The notes under the pieces were generated by a model that had not been told where the DNA came from, made no database searches, and saw only the letters and a list, made by a program, of their open reading frames with translations. Below, in pieces: positions 42,471 through 51,199 of a stretch of DNA of 64,000 bases. A program made the translations under genes and the position numbers. Position 1 is the stretch's first letter. Every line of letters starts with the position of its first letter. Source of the stretch: JANNNF01 sp040385825 (GTDB taxonomy: Bacteria > Pseudomonadota > Alphaproteobacteria > Rhodobacterales > Rhodobacteraceae); assembly GCA_040385825.1 (NCBI GenBank), contig JAZKGQ010000007.1, positions 90,529 to 154,528 of the forward strand. The letters are read 5' to 3'.

Positions 42471-43119
42471 ACCCCGCCAGATGCCGCAAGCCCTGCGTCA
42501 CATCCGTCCGCACCGCCAGCCGCAGGCCCGGTTCGTCCCCTGCCTTCAGCGCGGCAAGGATCACCCGGTGGTGGTGCGGCGGTTCATTGCGGCGCAGCCG
42601 CGAATACAGCGCCCGCATCGTCGGCCCCAGTTGCAGCCAGACCGTCTCGCACAGCGCCAGCATGGCCGGGGTCTGGGCGCGCAGATAGAGCGTGCGGTGA
42701 AATTCCAGATTGGTGCGGATATAGGCCACGGCATCCTGCCGCAGCACCGCGTCTGCATTCAACGCGTTGATTGCGCTCAACCTTTCGATCAGGGCGAAAT
42801 GCGCGCGCGGCAAGGCGCGGGCGGCCATTTCCGGTTCCAGCAGCGCACGGATGGCCGCCAGTTCCTCGATCCGCTCTGGCGTCAGTTCCGGCGTCGACAC
42901 CCGCCCCGAGGTCGACAGCGTGAACGCCCCTTCAGCCACCAGACGACGCACAGCCTCACGCGCGGGGGTCATCGACACACCGAACTGGCGGGCAAGGCCG
43001 CGCAGGGTCAGCGCCTGACCGGGCGGCAATTCGCCATGCATCACCTGCTGGCGCAGGCTGCGGTACAGCCGTTCATGGGCGGCGGCGTTCGGGTCGGGCA
43101 GGCGGGGCGGTATGGGCAT
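42469..43119 (-). CDS. GntR-family regulator with FCD-type domain
   Basis: 216 residues. The N-terminal winged helix-turn-helix (about 15-75) has LYRSLRQQVMHGELPPGQAL and LARQFGVSMTPAREAVRRLV. The all-helical C-terminal FCD-type ligand domain includes LRQDAVAYIRTNLEFHRTLY with a probable metal-binding histidine. Such regulators often sense organic acids. The adjacent suc operon makes a TCA role tempting, and GntR proteins bind short palindromes, but nothing links it to the TGTGATCACA sites. It is convergent with lpd. Confidence 0.88.
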   Translation of the reverse strand: MPIPPRLPDPNAAAHERLYRSLRQQVMHGELPPGQALTLRGLARQFGVSMTPAREAVRRLVAEGAFTLSTSGRVSTPELTPERIEELAAIRALLEPEMAARALPRAHFALIERLSAINALNADAVLRQDAVAYIRTNLEFHRTLYLRAQTPAMLALCETVWLQLGPTMRALYSRLRRNEPPHHHRVILAALKAGDEPGLRLAVRTDVTQGLRHLAG

Positions 43120-43150
43120 GGATCATGGGAACACCCATGGCGCGCGGCGG

Positions 43151-43840
43151 TCAATCCCCGAAACGATAGGAATGCAGCACCCCGCCCTGCTGGCGCAGCC
43201 AGTCCCGCTGCACCTTCCAGCCGGGGTAGATGCGGGCCACCACCGCCCAATAGGCATCCGAATGGTTCATTTCCACCAGATGTGCGGCCTCGTGGGCGGC
43301 GACATACTCCAGCACCGCAGGCGGGGCGAGGATCAGCCGCCAAGAATACATCAGCGCGCCGTCCGCCGTGCAAGACCCCCAGCGTGACCGCGTGTCGCGC
43401 AGGGTCAGCCGGGTATAGCGCCGCCCCAAAAGCCCGGCATAGCGGGTCGAGGCCGCGGCCAGCCGATCCCGCGCCATCACCCGCAGCCAGGCCATCACCC
43501 GCGCGCCCGCCACCACCGGATCGCCCGGCACCAGCAGCCTGTCGCCGTCCACCGTGATGGCGCGCCCCGTCCCCGGCACAATCGTCAGCCTGCGTCCTTC
43601 CACCGGGATCACCGACCCGATGCCCACCAGCCCCGCAGGCACCGGCAGCGCCGCCAGCGTGGCGCGCAGCCAGGCCTCCTGCCCGCGCAGAAATGCCATC
43701 GCCTCGGCCTCGCGGGCGCGCACCGGCAGCGACAGCGTGACCCGCCCGTCCATGCGGCTGACCCGCAGCGAGAATCGCCGCGCCCGCGCAGACCGTTTCA
43801 GATGAACCTCGACGGGGGGCACCCCTGGCAAGACCGGCAT
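43151..43840 (-). CDS. YgjP/DUF45-type metal-dependent hydrolase
   Basis: 229 residues. HEAAHLVEMNHSDAYW supplies the zincin HExxH motif with a downstream histidine, as in the YgjP/WLM group of M48-like metallopeptidases. TRSRWGSCTADGALMYSWRL is the family core. N-terminal SARARRFSLRVSRMDGRVTL is typical. It is soluble, with a proposed but unproven peptidase role. The start ATG 43840 was selected over an earlier in-frame codon because it begins the conserved region. Confidence 0.88.
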   Translation of the reverse strand: MPVLPGVPPVEVHLKRSARARRFSLRVSRMDGRVTLSLPVRAREAEAMAFLRGQEAWLRATLAALPVPAGLVGIGSVIPVEGRRLTIVPGTGRAITVDGDRLLVPGDPVVAGARVMAWLRVMARDRLAAASTRYAGLLGRRYTRLTLRDTRSRWGSCTADGALMYSWRLILAPPAVLEYVAAHEAAHLVEMNHSDAYWAVVARIYPGWKVQRDWLRQQGGVLHSYRFGD

Positions 43841-43965
43841 GTTTCCCCCTTGAACCGCCGCGCCAGCATAGCCATCTCTCAGCCGAAGCAAAAGCCTTTG
43901 ACACTGCCCCCCGCCTGTGGCAAGCGGCGGGTTGCATCGCCAATACAGCCTGTGAAGGGACCACC

Positions 43966-44301
43966 ATGCCCAAGCAAGAATGGGGCACGAAGCGTATTTG
44001 CCCGACCACCGGGAAGCGCTTTTACGACCTGAACCGCTCGCCGATCGTCAGCCCCTACACGGGCGAGATTGTCGACATCGAATCGGCCCGCCGCAAGATG
44101 GCCGCCGCCGTGATCAGCCGTGCCGTGCCTGAAAAGGATGACGAAGTGCTGGTCGAGGATCTGGAAGCGGATGATGACCTGCTCGAAGCCGGCGTCACCG
44201 ACGACGCCGAAATCGACGATGATCTGCTGGAAGACGACGCGGATGATACCGTTTCGCTGGACGATCTGGCCGATGTGGCCGGTGACGAGGAAGAAGTCTG
44301 A
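43966..44301 (+). CDS. TIGR02300 (FYDLN acid domain) protein
   Basis: 111 residues. The conserved N-terminus KQEWGTKRICPTTGKRFYDL, then NRSPIVSPYTGEIV defines the FYDLN-acid family, a small alphaproteobacterial protein with two cysteines missing to one (ICPTTG) and a highly acidic C-terminal half made of Asp/Glu-rich repeats. It is soluble and its function is unknown; the N-terminal half resembles a zinc-ribbon-like fragment. The tRNA-Ala gene follows 115 bases later. Confidence 0.9.
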   Translation: MPKQEWGTKRICPTTGKRFYDLNRSPIVSPYTGEIVDIESARRKMAAAVISRAVPEKDDEVLVEDLEADDDLLEAGVTDDAEIDDDLLEDDADDTVSLDDLADVAGDEEEV

Positions 44302-44416
44302 AGCCTTTGGGCTGGGCGCCCGAAGGTTGCATTTTTCCCCTTGCACCCCCGCGCGCCCTCCCCTAAACAGCGCCCACCAAGACGGCCACGATGTGCCCAA
44401 CATCGTGTGAAAAGAT

Positions 44417-44492
<76 letters not shown>

Positions 44493-44504
44493 AATCACCA
44501 AAGC

Positions 44505-44527
44505 AAAGCCCCCTCTGGGGGCTTTTT
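44505..44527 (+). terminator. Rho-independent terminator of tRNA-Ala
   Basis: AAAGCCCCC-TCT-GGGGGCTTT followed by more T residues, 12 bases after the tRNA CCA end. Its downstream edge is 19 bases from the end of convergent nadE. Confidence 0.9.
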
Positions 44528-44545
44528 GCTTTTCGAGCCAGCGCT

Positions 44546-46204
44546 TTACCCCTTGTCCCGCCAGCGCATCGCAATCGGATAGCGACGGTCCAGCCAGAAG
44601 GCCTTTTGCGTCAGCCTGGTACCGGGGGCAGCCTGAAAACGTTTGTATTCGCTGATGTACAACAGGTGCTCGACCTTTTTCACCACGTCGCGGTCGAACC
44701 CTTGGGCCACCAGATCGGCCACCGACAGCTCCTGTTCCACCAGCCCGTCCAAGATGGCGTCCAGCACCTCATACGGCGGCAGGCTGTCCTGATCCTTCTG
44801 GTCGGGGCGCAGTTCGGCGCTTGGCGGTTTGGTGATCACCCGTTCCGGGATCACGGCGCCTGCCGGGGCCTTCATCCAGGGGCGGTGGTTGTCATTACGC
44901 CAGCGGCAGGTTTCAAACACCCGCGTCTTGTACATGTCCTTGATCGGGTTGAAGCCGCCGTTCATGTCGCCATAAATGGTGCAATAGCCCACCGCGACTT
45001 CGGATTTGTTGCCGGTGGTCAGCAGCATCTCGCCGAACTTGTTGGAAATCGCCATCAGCATCACGCCACGCAACCGGCTCTGGATGTTTTCTTCCGTCAC
45101 GTCCGGTTCCGTTCCCGCAAACAACGCGCCAAGCGCCGCAGCGACCGCGCCCTGCGCGCCACCGATGGGCACGGTATCCAGCCGGCAGCCCAGATTGCGC
45201 GCCACCTCGCCCGCGTCATGCAGGCTGTCGGCGGAGGTAAATTCCGACGGAAGCATCACGCAGCGCACGTTTTCGGGGCCAAGCGCATCGGCGGCGATGG
45301 TGGCGACGATGGCAGAATCAATGCCGCCCGACAGGCCGAGGACCACCCGTCTGAACCCGGTTTTCGCCATGTAATCGCCAAGCGCCATCACGCAGGCGCG
45401 ATAGTCAGCCTCCCACACCACCGGAATCGGGGCAATCTCGCCCTGCATCGCGCGCCAGCCATCCGGCCCGCGCGTGAAATCCACATAGGTCAGGCTGGTG
45501 TCGAACTGCGGCATCTGCACCGCCAACTGCCCACCGGGGTTCAGCACCATCGATGATCCGTCGAACACCTGATCGTCTTGGCCCCCCACCATGTTGAGGT
45601 AAACCAGCGGCAAGCCCGTCTCGATCACCCGCGCCACCATCAGGTTCAGCCGCAGGTCGGGCTTGCCCCGGTGATAGGGCGACCCGTTCGGCACCAGCAA
45701 GATCTCGGCTCCGGTTTCGGCCAGCGTTTCCGCCACATCGGGGTGCCAGGCGTCCTCGCAGATCGGCGTGCCGATGCGGACCGGCCCCACGACGTAAGGA
45801 CCATGCATATCGGCGGGCGCAAAGATGCGCTTTTCGTCGAACACCGCATCGTTGGGCAAATGGTGCTTCAGCACCGTCGCCGTCACCCGCCCGCCCTGCA
45901 AGATGTAATAGGCATTGTGCAGCCGCCCCTCGCGCAGCGCCGGGCCGCCAATGCCGATCGCCGGGCCATCGGCGCAATCCGCCGCCAGCGCCTGAACATG
46001 GGCAATCGCATCGGCCACGAAGGCGGGTTTCAGGATCAGATCCTGCGTCTGATAGCCGGTGATGAACATTTCGGTCAGCGCCAGCATGTCGGCCCCGGCG
46101 GCCTTTGCCTGGTCCCACGCGGCGCGCGCCTTGGCGGCATTGTCGGCCAGTGCGCCCACAGTCGGGTTCAACTGGGCAAGCGTCAAGCGAAACGTGTCGG
46201 GCAT
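44546..46204 (-). CDS. nadE: NAD synthetase, glutamine-dependent
   Basis: Final step of NAD synthesis: amidation of deamido-NAD, with ammonia from glutamine. The 552-residue protein has an N-terminal nitrilase-type glutaminase domain (about 1-260) with catalytic Glu in LTEMFITGY, Lys in LKHHLPN and Cys in TPICEDAWHPD. The C-terminal synthetase domain has the PP-loop GLSGGIDSAIVATIAADALG and TGNKSEVAVGYCTIYGDMNG. nadD, the preceding enzyme, is at the left of the window. ATG 46204 is preceded by GACAGGAGCCTTCG. Confidence 0.96.
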   Translation of the reverse strand: MPDTFRLTLAQLNPTVGALADNAAKARAAWDQAKAAGADMLALTEMFITGYQTQDLILKPAFVADAIAHVQALAADCADGPAIGIGGPALREGRLHNAYYILQGGRVTATVLKHHLPNDAVFDEKRIFAPADMHGPYVVGPVRIGTPICEDAWHPDVAETLAETGAEILLVPNGSPYHRGKPDLRLNLMVARVIETGLPLVYLNMVGGQDDQVFDGSSMVLNPGGQLAVQMPQFDTSLTYVDFTRGPDGWRAMQGEIAPIPVVWEADYRACVMALGDYMAKTGFRRVVLGLSGGIDSAIVATIAADALGPENVRCVMLPSEFTSADSLHDAGEVARNLGCRLDTVPIGGAQGAVAAALGALFAGTEPDVTEENIQSRLRGVMLMAISNKFGEMLLTTGNKSEVAVGYCTIYGDMNGGFNPIKDMYKTRVFETCRWRNDNHRPWMKAPAGAVIPERVITKPPSAELRPDQKDQDSLPPYEVLDAILDGLVEQELSVADLVAQGFDRDVVKKVEHLLYISEYKRFQAAPGTRLTQKAFWLDRRYPIAMRWRDKG

Positions 46205-46343
46205 CGAAGGCTCCTGTCAGGCAAGGCCGCGATTCTAGCAGGTTGATGCGCAAGGGAAAGTGCCGATACGCGCTGCTGCTTGTCACGCCGGGGGCGCACA
46301 GGTTAGGTTCGGCGCCAACACGGGCAGAGTCGGGGGCAGCAAC

Positions 46344-47807
46344 ATGGCAAACGCAGGCAGAACATGGGTGCTGGCAGCGGCGTTCGGGCTGATGTCGGGG
46401 GTGGGGCTGACCGGCATGGCCGCCGCGCAGGCCGAGGACGAGATCATCACCAAGCAGTATGATGACGGGTCGATCTATGAAGGCACCTTCCGCGCCGGGT
46501 ATCAGCACGGGCTGGGCACCTACAAACTGCCAAGTGGCTATGAATACACCGGCCAATGGGTGGACGGCAAGATCACCGGGGCCGGGGTCGCGCGCTATCC
46601 CAACGGGTCGATCTATGACGGGGCCTTTGTCGACGGCAAACCCGAAGGGCGCGGCAAGATCACCTTTGCCGATGGCGGGACGTATGAGGGCGACTGGACC
46701 GGTGGGGCCATGACGGGCAAGGGTGTGGTCACCTATGCCAATGGCGCGGTCTACACCGGCGATGTGGTGGCGGGGGTGCATGAAGGCACCGGGATCATCG
46801 AAAATCCGGGCGGCTATCGCTATCAGGGTGCCTGGGTCAAGGGCGTCAAGCAGGGCGTGGGCAAGATCACCTACCCGGACGGCGCAGTCTATCAGGGCGA
46901 ACTTGCCGCAGGCGAACGCGCCGGGCGCGGGTCTTTGGTCATGCCCAACGGCCTGACCTATGTGGGGGCCTGGGACAAGGGCCAGATCAACGGGCAGGGC
47001 AAGCTGACCCAGCCCAACGGCGACACTTATGAAGGCCCCTTTGTCGAGGGTCAGCGCCAAGGGCGCGGGGTGGTGATCTTCACCAATGGCGACAGGTATG
47101 AGGGCGATTTCAAGGCCGACCGCCGCAACGGCAAGGGCCGCTTTGCCGGGACCGACGGGTTTGTCTATGACGGCGCCTGGGTCGACGGCCGGATGGAGGG
47201 CACGGGATCGGTGACCTATCCCGACGGGTCGGTCTATGTCGGCACCTTCAAGGCCGATCAGGCGCATGGCAACGGGGCCATCACCTACAAGGACGGCTCG
47301 GTGTACGAGGGCGAATGGACCAACGGCGCCATCACCGGTACGGGCCGCGCCACCTATTCCAACGGCCAGACCTATGTGGGCCAGCTGGTCGCCGCCCGCC
47401 CGCAGGGCGTGGGCACCATGACCTATCCCGACGGCTATCGCTATGACGGCGATTGGGAAAACGGCGTGCGGCAGGGCACGGGAACTGCGACCTATGCCGA
47501 TGGCACCATCTACAAGGGCAGCTTTGTCGCCGGTCAGCGTGACGGCAAGGGCGAAGTGACCTACCCCGACGGGTTCAGCTATACCGGCGACTGGAAGGCC
47601 GGGGTGATCGAGGGGCAAGGCATCGCCACCTACCCCTCCGGCGACGCCTATGAAGGCGCGTTCAAGGCGGGCAAGCGCGAAGGTCAGGGCACGATGCGCT
47701 ATGCCTCGGGTCAGGAAACCAGCGGCATCTGGCAAAGCGGCATCCTGACCGCCCCCCCCGTCGCCCCCACTCCCCCGCCCGAAGGCGAAGCCGCGCCGGC
47801 CCCTTAG
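46344..47807 (+). CDS. Secreted MORN-repeat protein (about 18-19 repeats)
   Basis: 487 residues. A signal peptide (AAAFGLMSGVGLTGMAAAQA) is followed by about 18-19 tandem 23-residue MORN repeats of the form YxGxWxxGxxxGxGxxxYxxG, covering nearly the whole mature protein (residues about 40-465), and a Pro-rich tail. MORN repeats form long beta-hairpin rods and often bind lipids or mediate contact; bacterial secreted versions are little studied. Start ATG 46344 follows GGGGGCAGCAAC. Its TAG stop (47805-47807) now uses the first base of the IS inserted at its end; the pre-insertion stop was also TAG. Confidence 0.88.
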   Translation: MANAGRTWVLAAAFGLMSGVGLTGMAAAQAEDEIITKQYDDGSIYEGTFRAGYQHGLGTYKLPSGYEYTGQWVDGKITGAGVARYPNGSIYDGAFVDGKPEGRGKITFADGGTYEGDWTGGAMTGKGVVTYANGAVYTGDVVAGVHEGTGIIENPGGYRYQGAWVKGVKQGVGKITYPDGAVYQGELAAGERAGRGSLVMPNGLTYVGAWDKGQINGQGKLTQPNGDTYEGPFVEGQRQGRGVVIFTNGDRYEGDFKADRRNGKGRFAGTDGFVYDGAWVDGRMEGTGSVTYPDGSVYVGTFKADQAHGNGAITYKDGSVYEGEWTNGAITGTGRATYSNGQTYVGQLVAARPQGVGTMTYPDGYRYDGDWENGVRQGTGTATYADGTIYKGSFVAGQRDGKGEVTYPDGFSYTGDWKAGVIEGQGIATYPSGDAYEGAFKAGKREGQGTMRYASGQETSGIWQSGILTAPPVAPTPPPEGEAAPAP

Positions 47808-48647
47808 GTCACATACCCATAAAGGGGATTCACAGGTCTGACTTGATGTGATTCACTTTTCCAAAGATGGGGAGGTGAGGATGGGACGGTTTGATCTGAC
47901 GGATTTTGAATGGGATGTGATCCAGCCGTTGCTGCCGCAGAAGTCGCGCGGTGTGAAGCGCGTGGACGACCGGCGTGTGCTGAATGGGATCTTCTGGCGG
48001 CTGCGAACGGGGGCACCCTGGGCCGACATTCCGGCGCGCTATGGTCCTTACACGACATGTGTGAATCGCTTCAACCGCTGGCGCAGGGCGGGGCATTGGG
48101 CGCGCCTTCTGCAAGCCGTATCAGAGGCTTACCAAGGCGATATCCAGATGATCGACAGTTCTTCCATCCGGGTTCACCAGCACGGGGCAAATGGCCCAAA
48201 AAAGGGGGGCGATCCGATTGCATGGGTCGTTCGCGGGGCGGGCTGACCACAAAAATCCATGCTCTGGTGGATGCGTGTGGTCGGCCTATTCGGTTGAAAC
48301 TCACCGAAGGTCAGGCCCATGACGGGCGTTCTGCGCAGGATATGTATGACAGTGTCGGGGCTGGTCAGACATTGCTGGCCGACCGGGCCTATGACAGCGA
48401 TGGCTTGCGTGAAGCACTGGCAGAACGTGGCGCTGTGACCAATATCAGGCTGATGCCGACGCGCAAACGCGTCCCGGCCTTTGACCCCATCCTCTACCGC
48501 CAGCGAAACTAGATCGAACGATTCTTCAGCAAACTCAAGCACTTCATGGCCGTTGCAACCCGCTACGACAAGCGCGACGATAACTTCCTCGCATCCGTCC
48601 AACTCGCATCCCTGCGGATATGGTTGCGAACATATGAGTCGGTGACC
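47807..48647 (+). mobile_element. IS5-family insertion sequence (IS427-like group)
   Basis: 841 bases. The ends carry imperfect inverted repeats GGTCACATACCCAT (left) and, read inward, GGTCACCGACTCAT (right): 11 of 14 identical. A TA target duplication is visible at 47805-47806 and 48648-48649. The size, TA target and two-frame transposase are typical of the IS427 group. It sits in the overlap of two convergent genes without changing either protein. Confidence 0.88.
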
Positions 48648-48650
48648 TAG
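47881..48650 (+). pseudogene. IS5-family transposase, frameshifted and interrupted by an amber codon
   Basis: The first frame (47881-48246) carries the N-terminal domain GRFDLTDFEWDVIQPLLPQK and the first catalytic Asp in IQMIDSSSIRVHQH. The second frame (-1) continues with GRSRGGLTTKIHALVDACGR and the second Asp in LLADRAYDSDGL. It then meets TAG at 48510-48512, after YRQRN, where relatives have a Leu or Val codon. The remainder IERFFSKLKHF, containing the catalytic Glu, and ESVT lies beyond it. The frameshift is probably programmed; the amber codon is probably a disabling mutation. GGAGGTGAGG precedes the ATG. Confidence 0.85.
48198..48204 (+). other. Programmed -1 frameshift slippery heptamer
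   Basis: A-AAA-AAG in register with the first transposase frame (codons CCA AAA AAG), followed by a G-run. This is a well-known -1 slippery sequence, used for example in dnaX and many IS elements. Slipping here joins the two transposase frames. Confidence 0.75.
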
Positions 48651-50173
48651 ACCACCTCACCCGCCTCCATCCGTGCCAGAAACACCGCCGCCTCTGCCAG
48701 AACGCGGGTCCGGTGGCCCTCGTCCATCTTGTCCCAGGTCCGATACATCTGCCCCATCCGCGGGTTGCCCTGAAACCGGTCGCGGTGGCGCATCAGGAAA
48801 TCCCAGTACAGCAGGTTGAACGGACAGGCCGCAGGCCCGGTCTTGTCCTTCACCTTGTACGCACAGCCGCCGCAATAGTCCGACATCCGGTCGATATAGG
48901 CCCCGGACGAGACATAGGGCTTGGACCCCACCACGCCCCCGTCGGCGAACTGGCTCATGCCGATCACGTTCGGGGCCTCGACCCATTCGAACGCATCGAC
49001 ATAGACCGCCAGATACCACTCATGCACATGCGCCGGGTCCACCCCCGCCAGCAGGGCGAAATTCCCCGTCACCATCAGGCGCTGAATGTGGTGGGCATAG
49101 CCCATGTCGCGGGTCTGGCCCACCACGGCGCGCATGCAGGCCATGCGCGTCGCCGCCCCCCAATACACCCCCGGCAAGGCCCGCCCCGCGCCCAGCACAT
49201 TGCGCGTGGGATAGTCCGGCCCCTGCATCGACCAGATACCGCGCACGAATTCGCGCCAGCCGATGATCTGCCGGATGAAGCCTTCGGCCGCGTTGATCGC
49301 CACCCGGCCCGCGCGATACTCGGCCTCGACCGCGCGGCACACCTCCATCGGGCCCAGCAACCCAAGGTTCAGATAGGGCGAGATCAGCGCATGGCTCAGC
49401 GTCGCGTCCCCCGCCAGCATCGCGTCCTGCTCATCGCCAAAGCGCGGCAAGGCATGGGCCACGAAATGTGCCAAGGCCTGCAAGGCCCCCGCCCGGTCCG
49501 TCGCCCATTCAAACGGATGCAGGCTGCCGAAATGCGGGAACCGTGCCGCCACCAGCGCCAATACCCCCTCCGTCACCCGGTCCGGTGCAAAGCGCAACGG
49601 AGCTTCACGGAACAGGTCGGCGGCGGCAGGTTTGCGGTTGTCATGGTCAAAGTTCCACTCCCCCCCGGCAGGCTTGTCGCCATCCATCAGCAACCCGGTC
49701 CTGCGCCGCATCTCGCGGTAAAAATACTCCATCCGCAGCGCCTTGCGCCCCTCGGCCCAGACCGCAAACTCGGCATGCGAACACAGGAACCGGTCGTCGG
49801 GCAGCAGCGTCACCTGCAAGGGCAGGCCCTGCACCAGATCGACCACCCGCCATTCACCGGGATGGGTGGCAATCACCTCGACCGCCCCCACTTCGGCCGC
49901 CCGGCGCAACAGCTCGCCGCCAAGCGACTGACTGTTGTCGGGATCGTCCAGCCTGGTATAGGCCACCCGCCAGCCTTGTTCGCGCAGGTGAATGGCAAAC
50001 TTGCGCATCGCCGACAGGATCAGCGCCACCTTCTGCGGATGGTGCGGCACCGAGGTTCCCTCGGCCATCACTTCGGCCATCACCACCACATCCAGCGCCG
50101 GATCGCCCGCCCGGATCGCCGACAGACCGTCCGACACCTGGTCACCCAGCACAAGGATCAGCTTCGGCCTCAC
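48647..50173 (-). CDS. phrB: FeS-type bacterial cryptochrome/photolyase (PhrB/CryB group)
   Basis: 508 residues, flavoprotein for light-dependent (6-4) photoproduct repair. The N-terminus begins RPKLILVLGDQVS, as in the deoxyribodipyrimidine photolyase-related family. Cysteines C346 (RMACMRAV), C434 and C437 (YCGGCAYK) and C450 (AACPFNLLYW) are spaced 88, 3 and 13 residues apart, the same spacing as the four [4Fe-4S] ligands of Agrobacterium PhrB. AHHIQRLMVTGNF and the FAD region FEWVEAPNVIGMSQFA are present. GTG 50173 overlaps the upstream SDR stop (GTGA). Its stop codon is completed by the last IS base. Confidence 0.93.
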   Translation of the reverse strand: MRPKLILVLGDQVSDGLSAIRAGDPALDVVVMAEVMAEGTSVPHHPQKVALILSAMRKFAIHLREQGWRVAYTRLDDPDNSQSLGGELLRRAAEVGAVEVIATHPGEWRVVDLVQGLPLQVTLLPDDRFLCSHAEFAVWAEGRKALRMEYFYREMRRRTGLLMDGDKPAGGEWNFDHDNRKPAAADLFREAPLRFAPDRVTEGVLALVAARFPHFGSLHPFEWATDRAGALQALAHFVAHALPRFGDEQDAMLAGDATLSHALISPYLNLGLLGPMEVCRAVEAEYRAGRVAINAAEGFIRQIIGWREFVRGIWSMQGPDYPTRNVLGAGRALPGVYWGAATRMACMRAVVGQTRDMGYAHHIQRLMVTGNFALLAGVDPAHVHEWYLAVYVDAFEWVEAPNVIGMSQFADGGVVGSKPYVSSGAYIDRMSDYCGGCAYKVKDKTGPAACPFNLLYWDFLMRHRDRFQGNPRMGQMYRTWDKMDEGHRTRVLAEAAVFLARMEAGEVV

Positions 50174-50829
50174 CACGCCACCGCCTTGCCCGCCCAATCG
50201 CGAAAACACCCTGTGTCCGCAGGGCTCAGCCCCTCCAGCACCGCCAGCAGATGCCGCCCCGACACATCGGGGCTGACGGTGGGATGGGTGCCCGCATGGC
50301 GCGCGGTAAGATCGGTGGCCACGGTGCCCGGATGCAGGCAGGCCAACACGGCCAGCCGATGACTACGCGCCACCTCTATCGCCGCCGTATGCACCAGCTG
50401 GTTCAACGCCGCCTTCGCCGCCCGGTAGGAATACCAGCCCCCCAGGGCGTTGTCGCCGATCGACCCCACCCGCGCCGACAACACCCCAACCCGCGCCACG
50501 CGATCTTTGGGCAACAGCCGCACCACATGCTTCAAAACAAGCGCAGGCCCCACCGCGTTGACCGCAAACTGCGCCAGCATCGCAGGCCCGGTCAGCGCCC
50601 GCAGCGTCTTTTCCGGCCACGCCCCGTCAATCTCCAGCGCCCCGGTGGCGATCATCACCAGATCGAACACCCCCTCCAGCCGCCCCAATACCTGCGCGAC
50701 CGAGGCCTCGTCCGTCACCTCCAGCCCGTCGCCGGACCGCGACAGGCCCACCACCGCGCCCCGCATGCCAAGCTGCACAGCCAGTGCGGCCCCGATACCG
50801 CCCGATGCTCCGATGACCAATGACCGCAT
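50170..50829 (-). CDS. Short-chain dehydrogenase/reductase
   Basis: 219 residues of classical SDR layout: N-terminal cofactor motif RSLVIGASGGIGAALAVQLG, catalytic Tyr/Lys in GGWYSYRAAKAALNQLV, and LSARVGSIGDN as the serine strand. The C-terminal motif LHPGTVATDLTARH is typical of the CsgA/C-factor-like SDR group. It precedes phrB with a GTGA overlap, a common pairing in Rhodobacteraceae, possibly linked to the photolyase or its pterin/lumazine cofactor; that link is only by position. ATG 50829 gives the standard N-terminus. Confidence 0.88.
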   Translation of the reverse strand: MRSLVIGASGGIGAALAVQLGMRGAVVGLSRSGDGLEVTDEASVAQVLGRLEGVFDLVMIATGALEIDGAWPEKTLRALTGPAMLAQFAVNAVGPALVLKHVVRLLPKDRVARVGVLSARVGSIGDNALGGWYSYRAAKAALNQLVHTAAIEVARSHRLAVLACLHPGTVATDLTARHAGTHPTVSPDVSGRHLLAVLEGLSPADTGCFRDWAGKAVAW

Positions 50830-50900
50830 GATCCCCCAGACTCTGCCCGCGTTGCCCGCATCAGTTAGCGCCGCAACCCGCCCCGTCACCCCCCGCTTTC

Positions 50901-50929
50901 ACATTGGCTGAAATATCCCCGCCGGAGGC
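50901..50929 (+). repeat. Partial AATATCC-type intergenic repeat
   Basis: ACATTGGCTGAAATATCCCC followed by GCCGGAGGC matches the first part of the element at 42366 (ACATTGGCCGAAATATCCCC) but lacks the distal hairpin. It lies between the SDR gene and the leuA leader. Confidence 0.6.
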
Positions 50930-51071
50930 ATCCACCGCCACCACCCGTCCCACGGCGCAAACCCAAGGCCGTGGCAACGCCGCCGAGCGGTGGCTCGATG
51001 CCACCCGAGGCGGCCGCCGCCCTGGTAAAAACCCCCTTCCCTTCCGGCAATTCCGCCGTATAGTCGCGACC

Positions 51072-51170
51072 ATGGAACGGGACACACATATCACGATGAC
51101 CGGGGCGGATTGCCCCCTTTGCCCGTGTGACCCGGCAGGTCTGGGCCTGCTGCTTCTTAGCCTCCTCTGA
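51072..51170 (+). CDS. leuL: leuA leader peptide with leucine codon run
   Basis: A 32-codon ORF (ATG 51072; internal ATG 51096 would give 24 codons) ending in GLGLLLLSLL: seven leucine codons among the last nine sense codons, just before TGA. It sits 78 bases before leuA and is followed at once by a hairpin whose stem begins inside its last codons. This is the arrangement of leucine attenuators, where ribosome stalling at Leu codons reports low leucine. CTC/CTG/CTT are all used. Confidence 0.88.
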   Translation: MERDTHITMTGADCPLCPCDPAGLGLLLLSLL

Positions 51171-51199
51171 GCGTGCCCTTGGGCGCGACCGCTCAGAGG
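51164..51199 (+). promoter_or_regulatory. leuA attenuator hairpin
   Basis: CCTCTGAGCG (51164-51173) pairs with CGCTCAGAGG (51190-51199). The loop holds CCCTTGGG (51176-51183). There is no T-run, so simple intrinsic termination is doubtful. The loop is exactly complementary to CCCAAGGG (51232-51239), which contains the leuA ribosome-binding site AAGGGA. A loop-to-RBS interaction controlled by the leader ribosome is possible. Confidence 0.7.
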
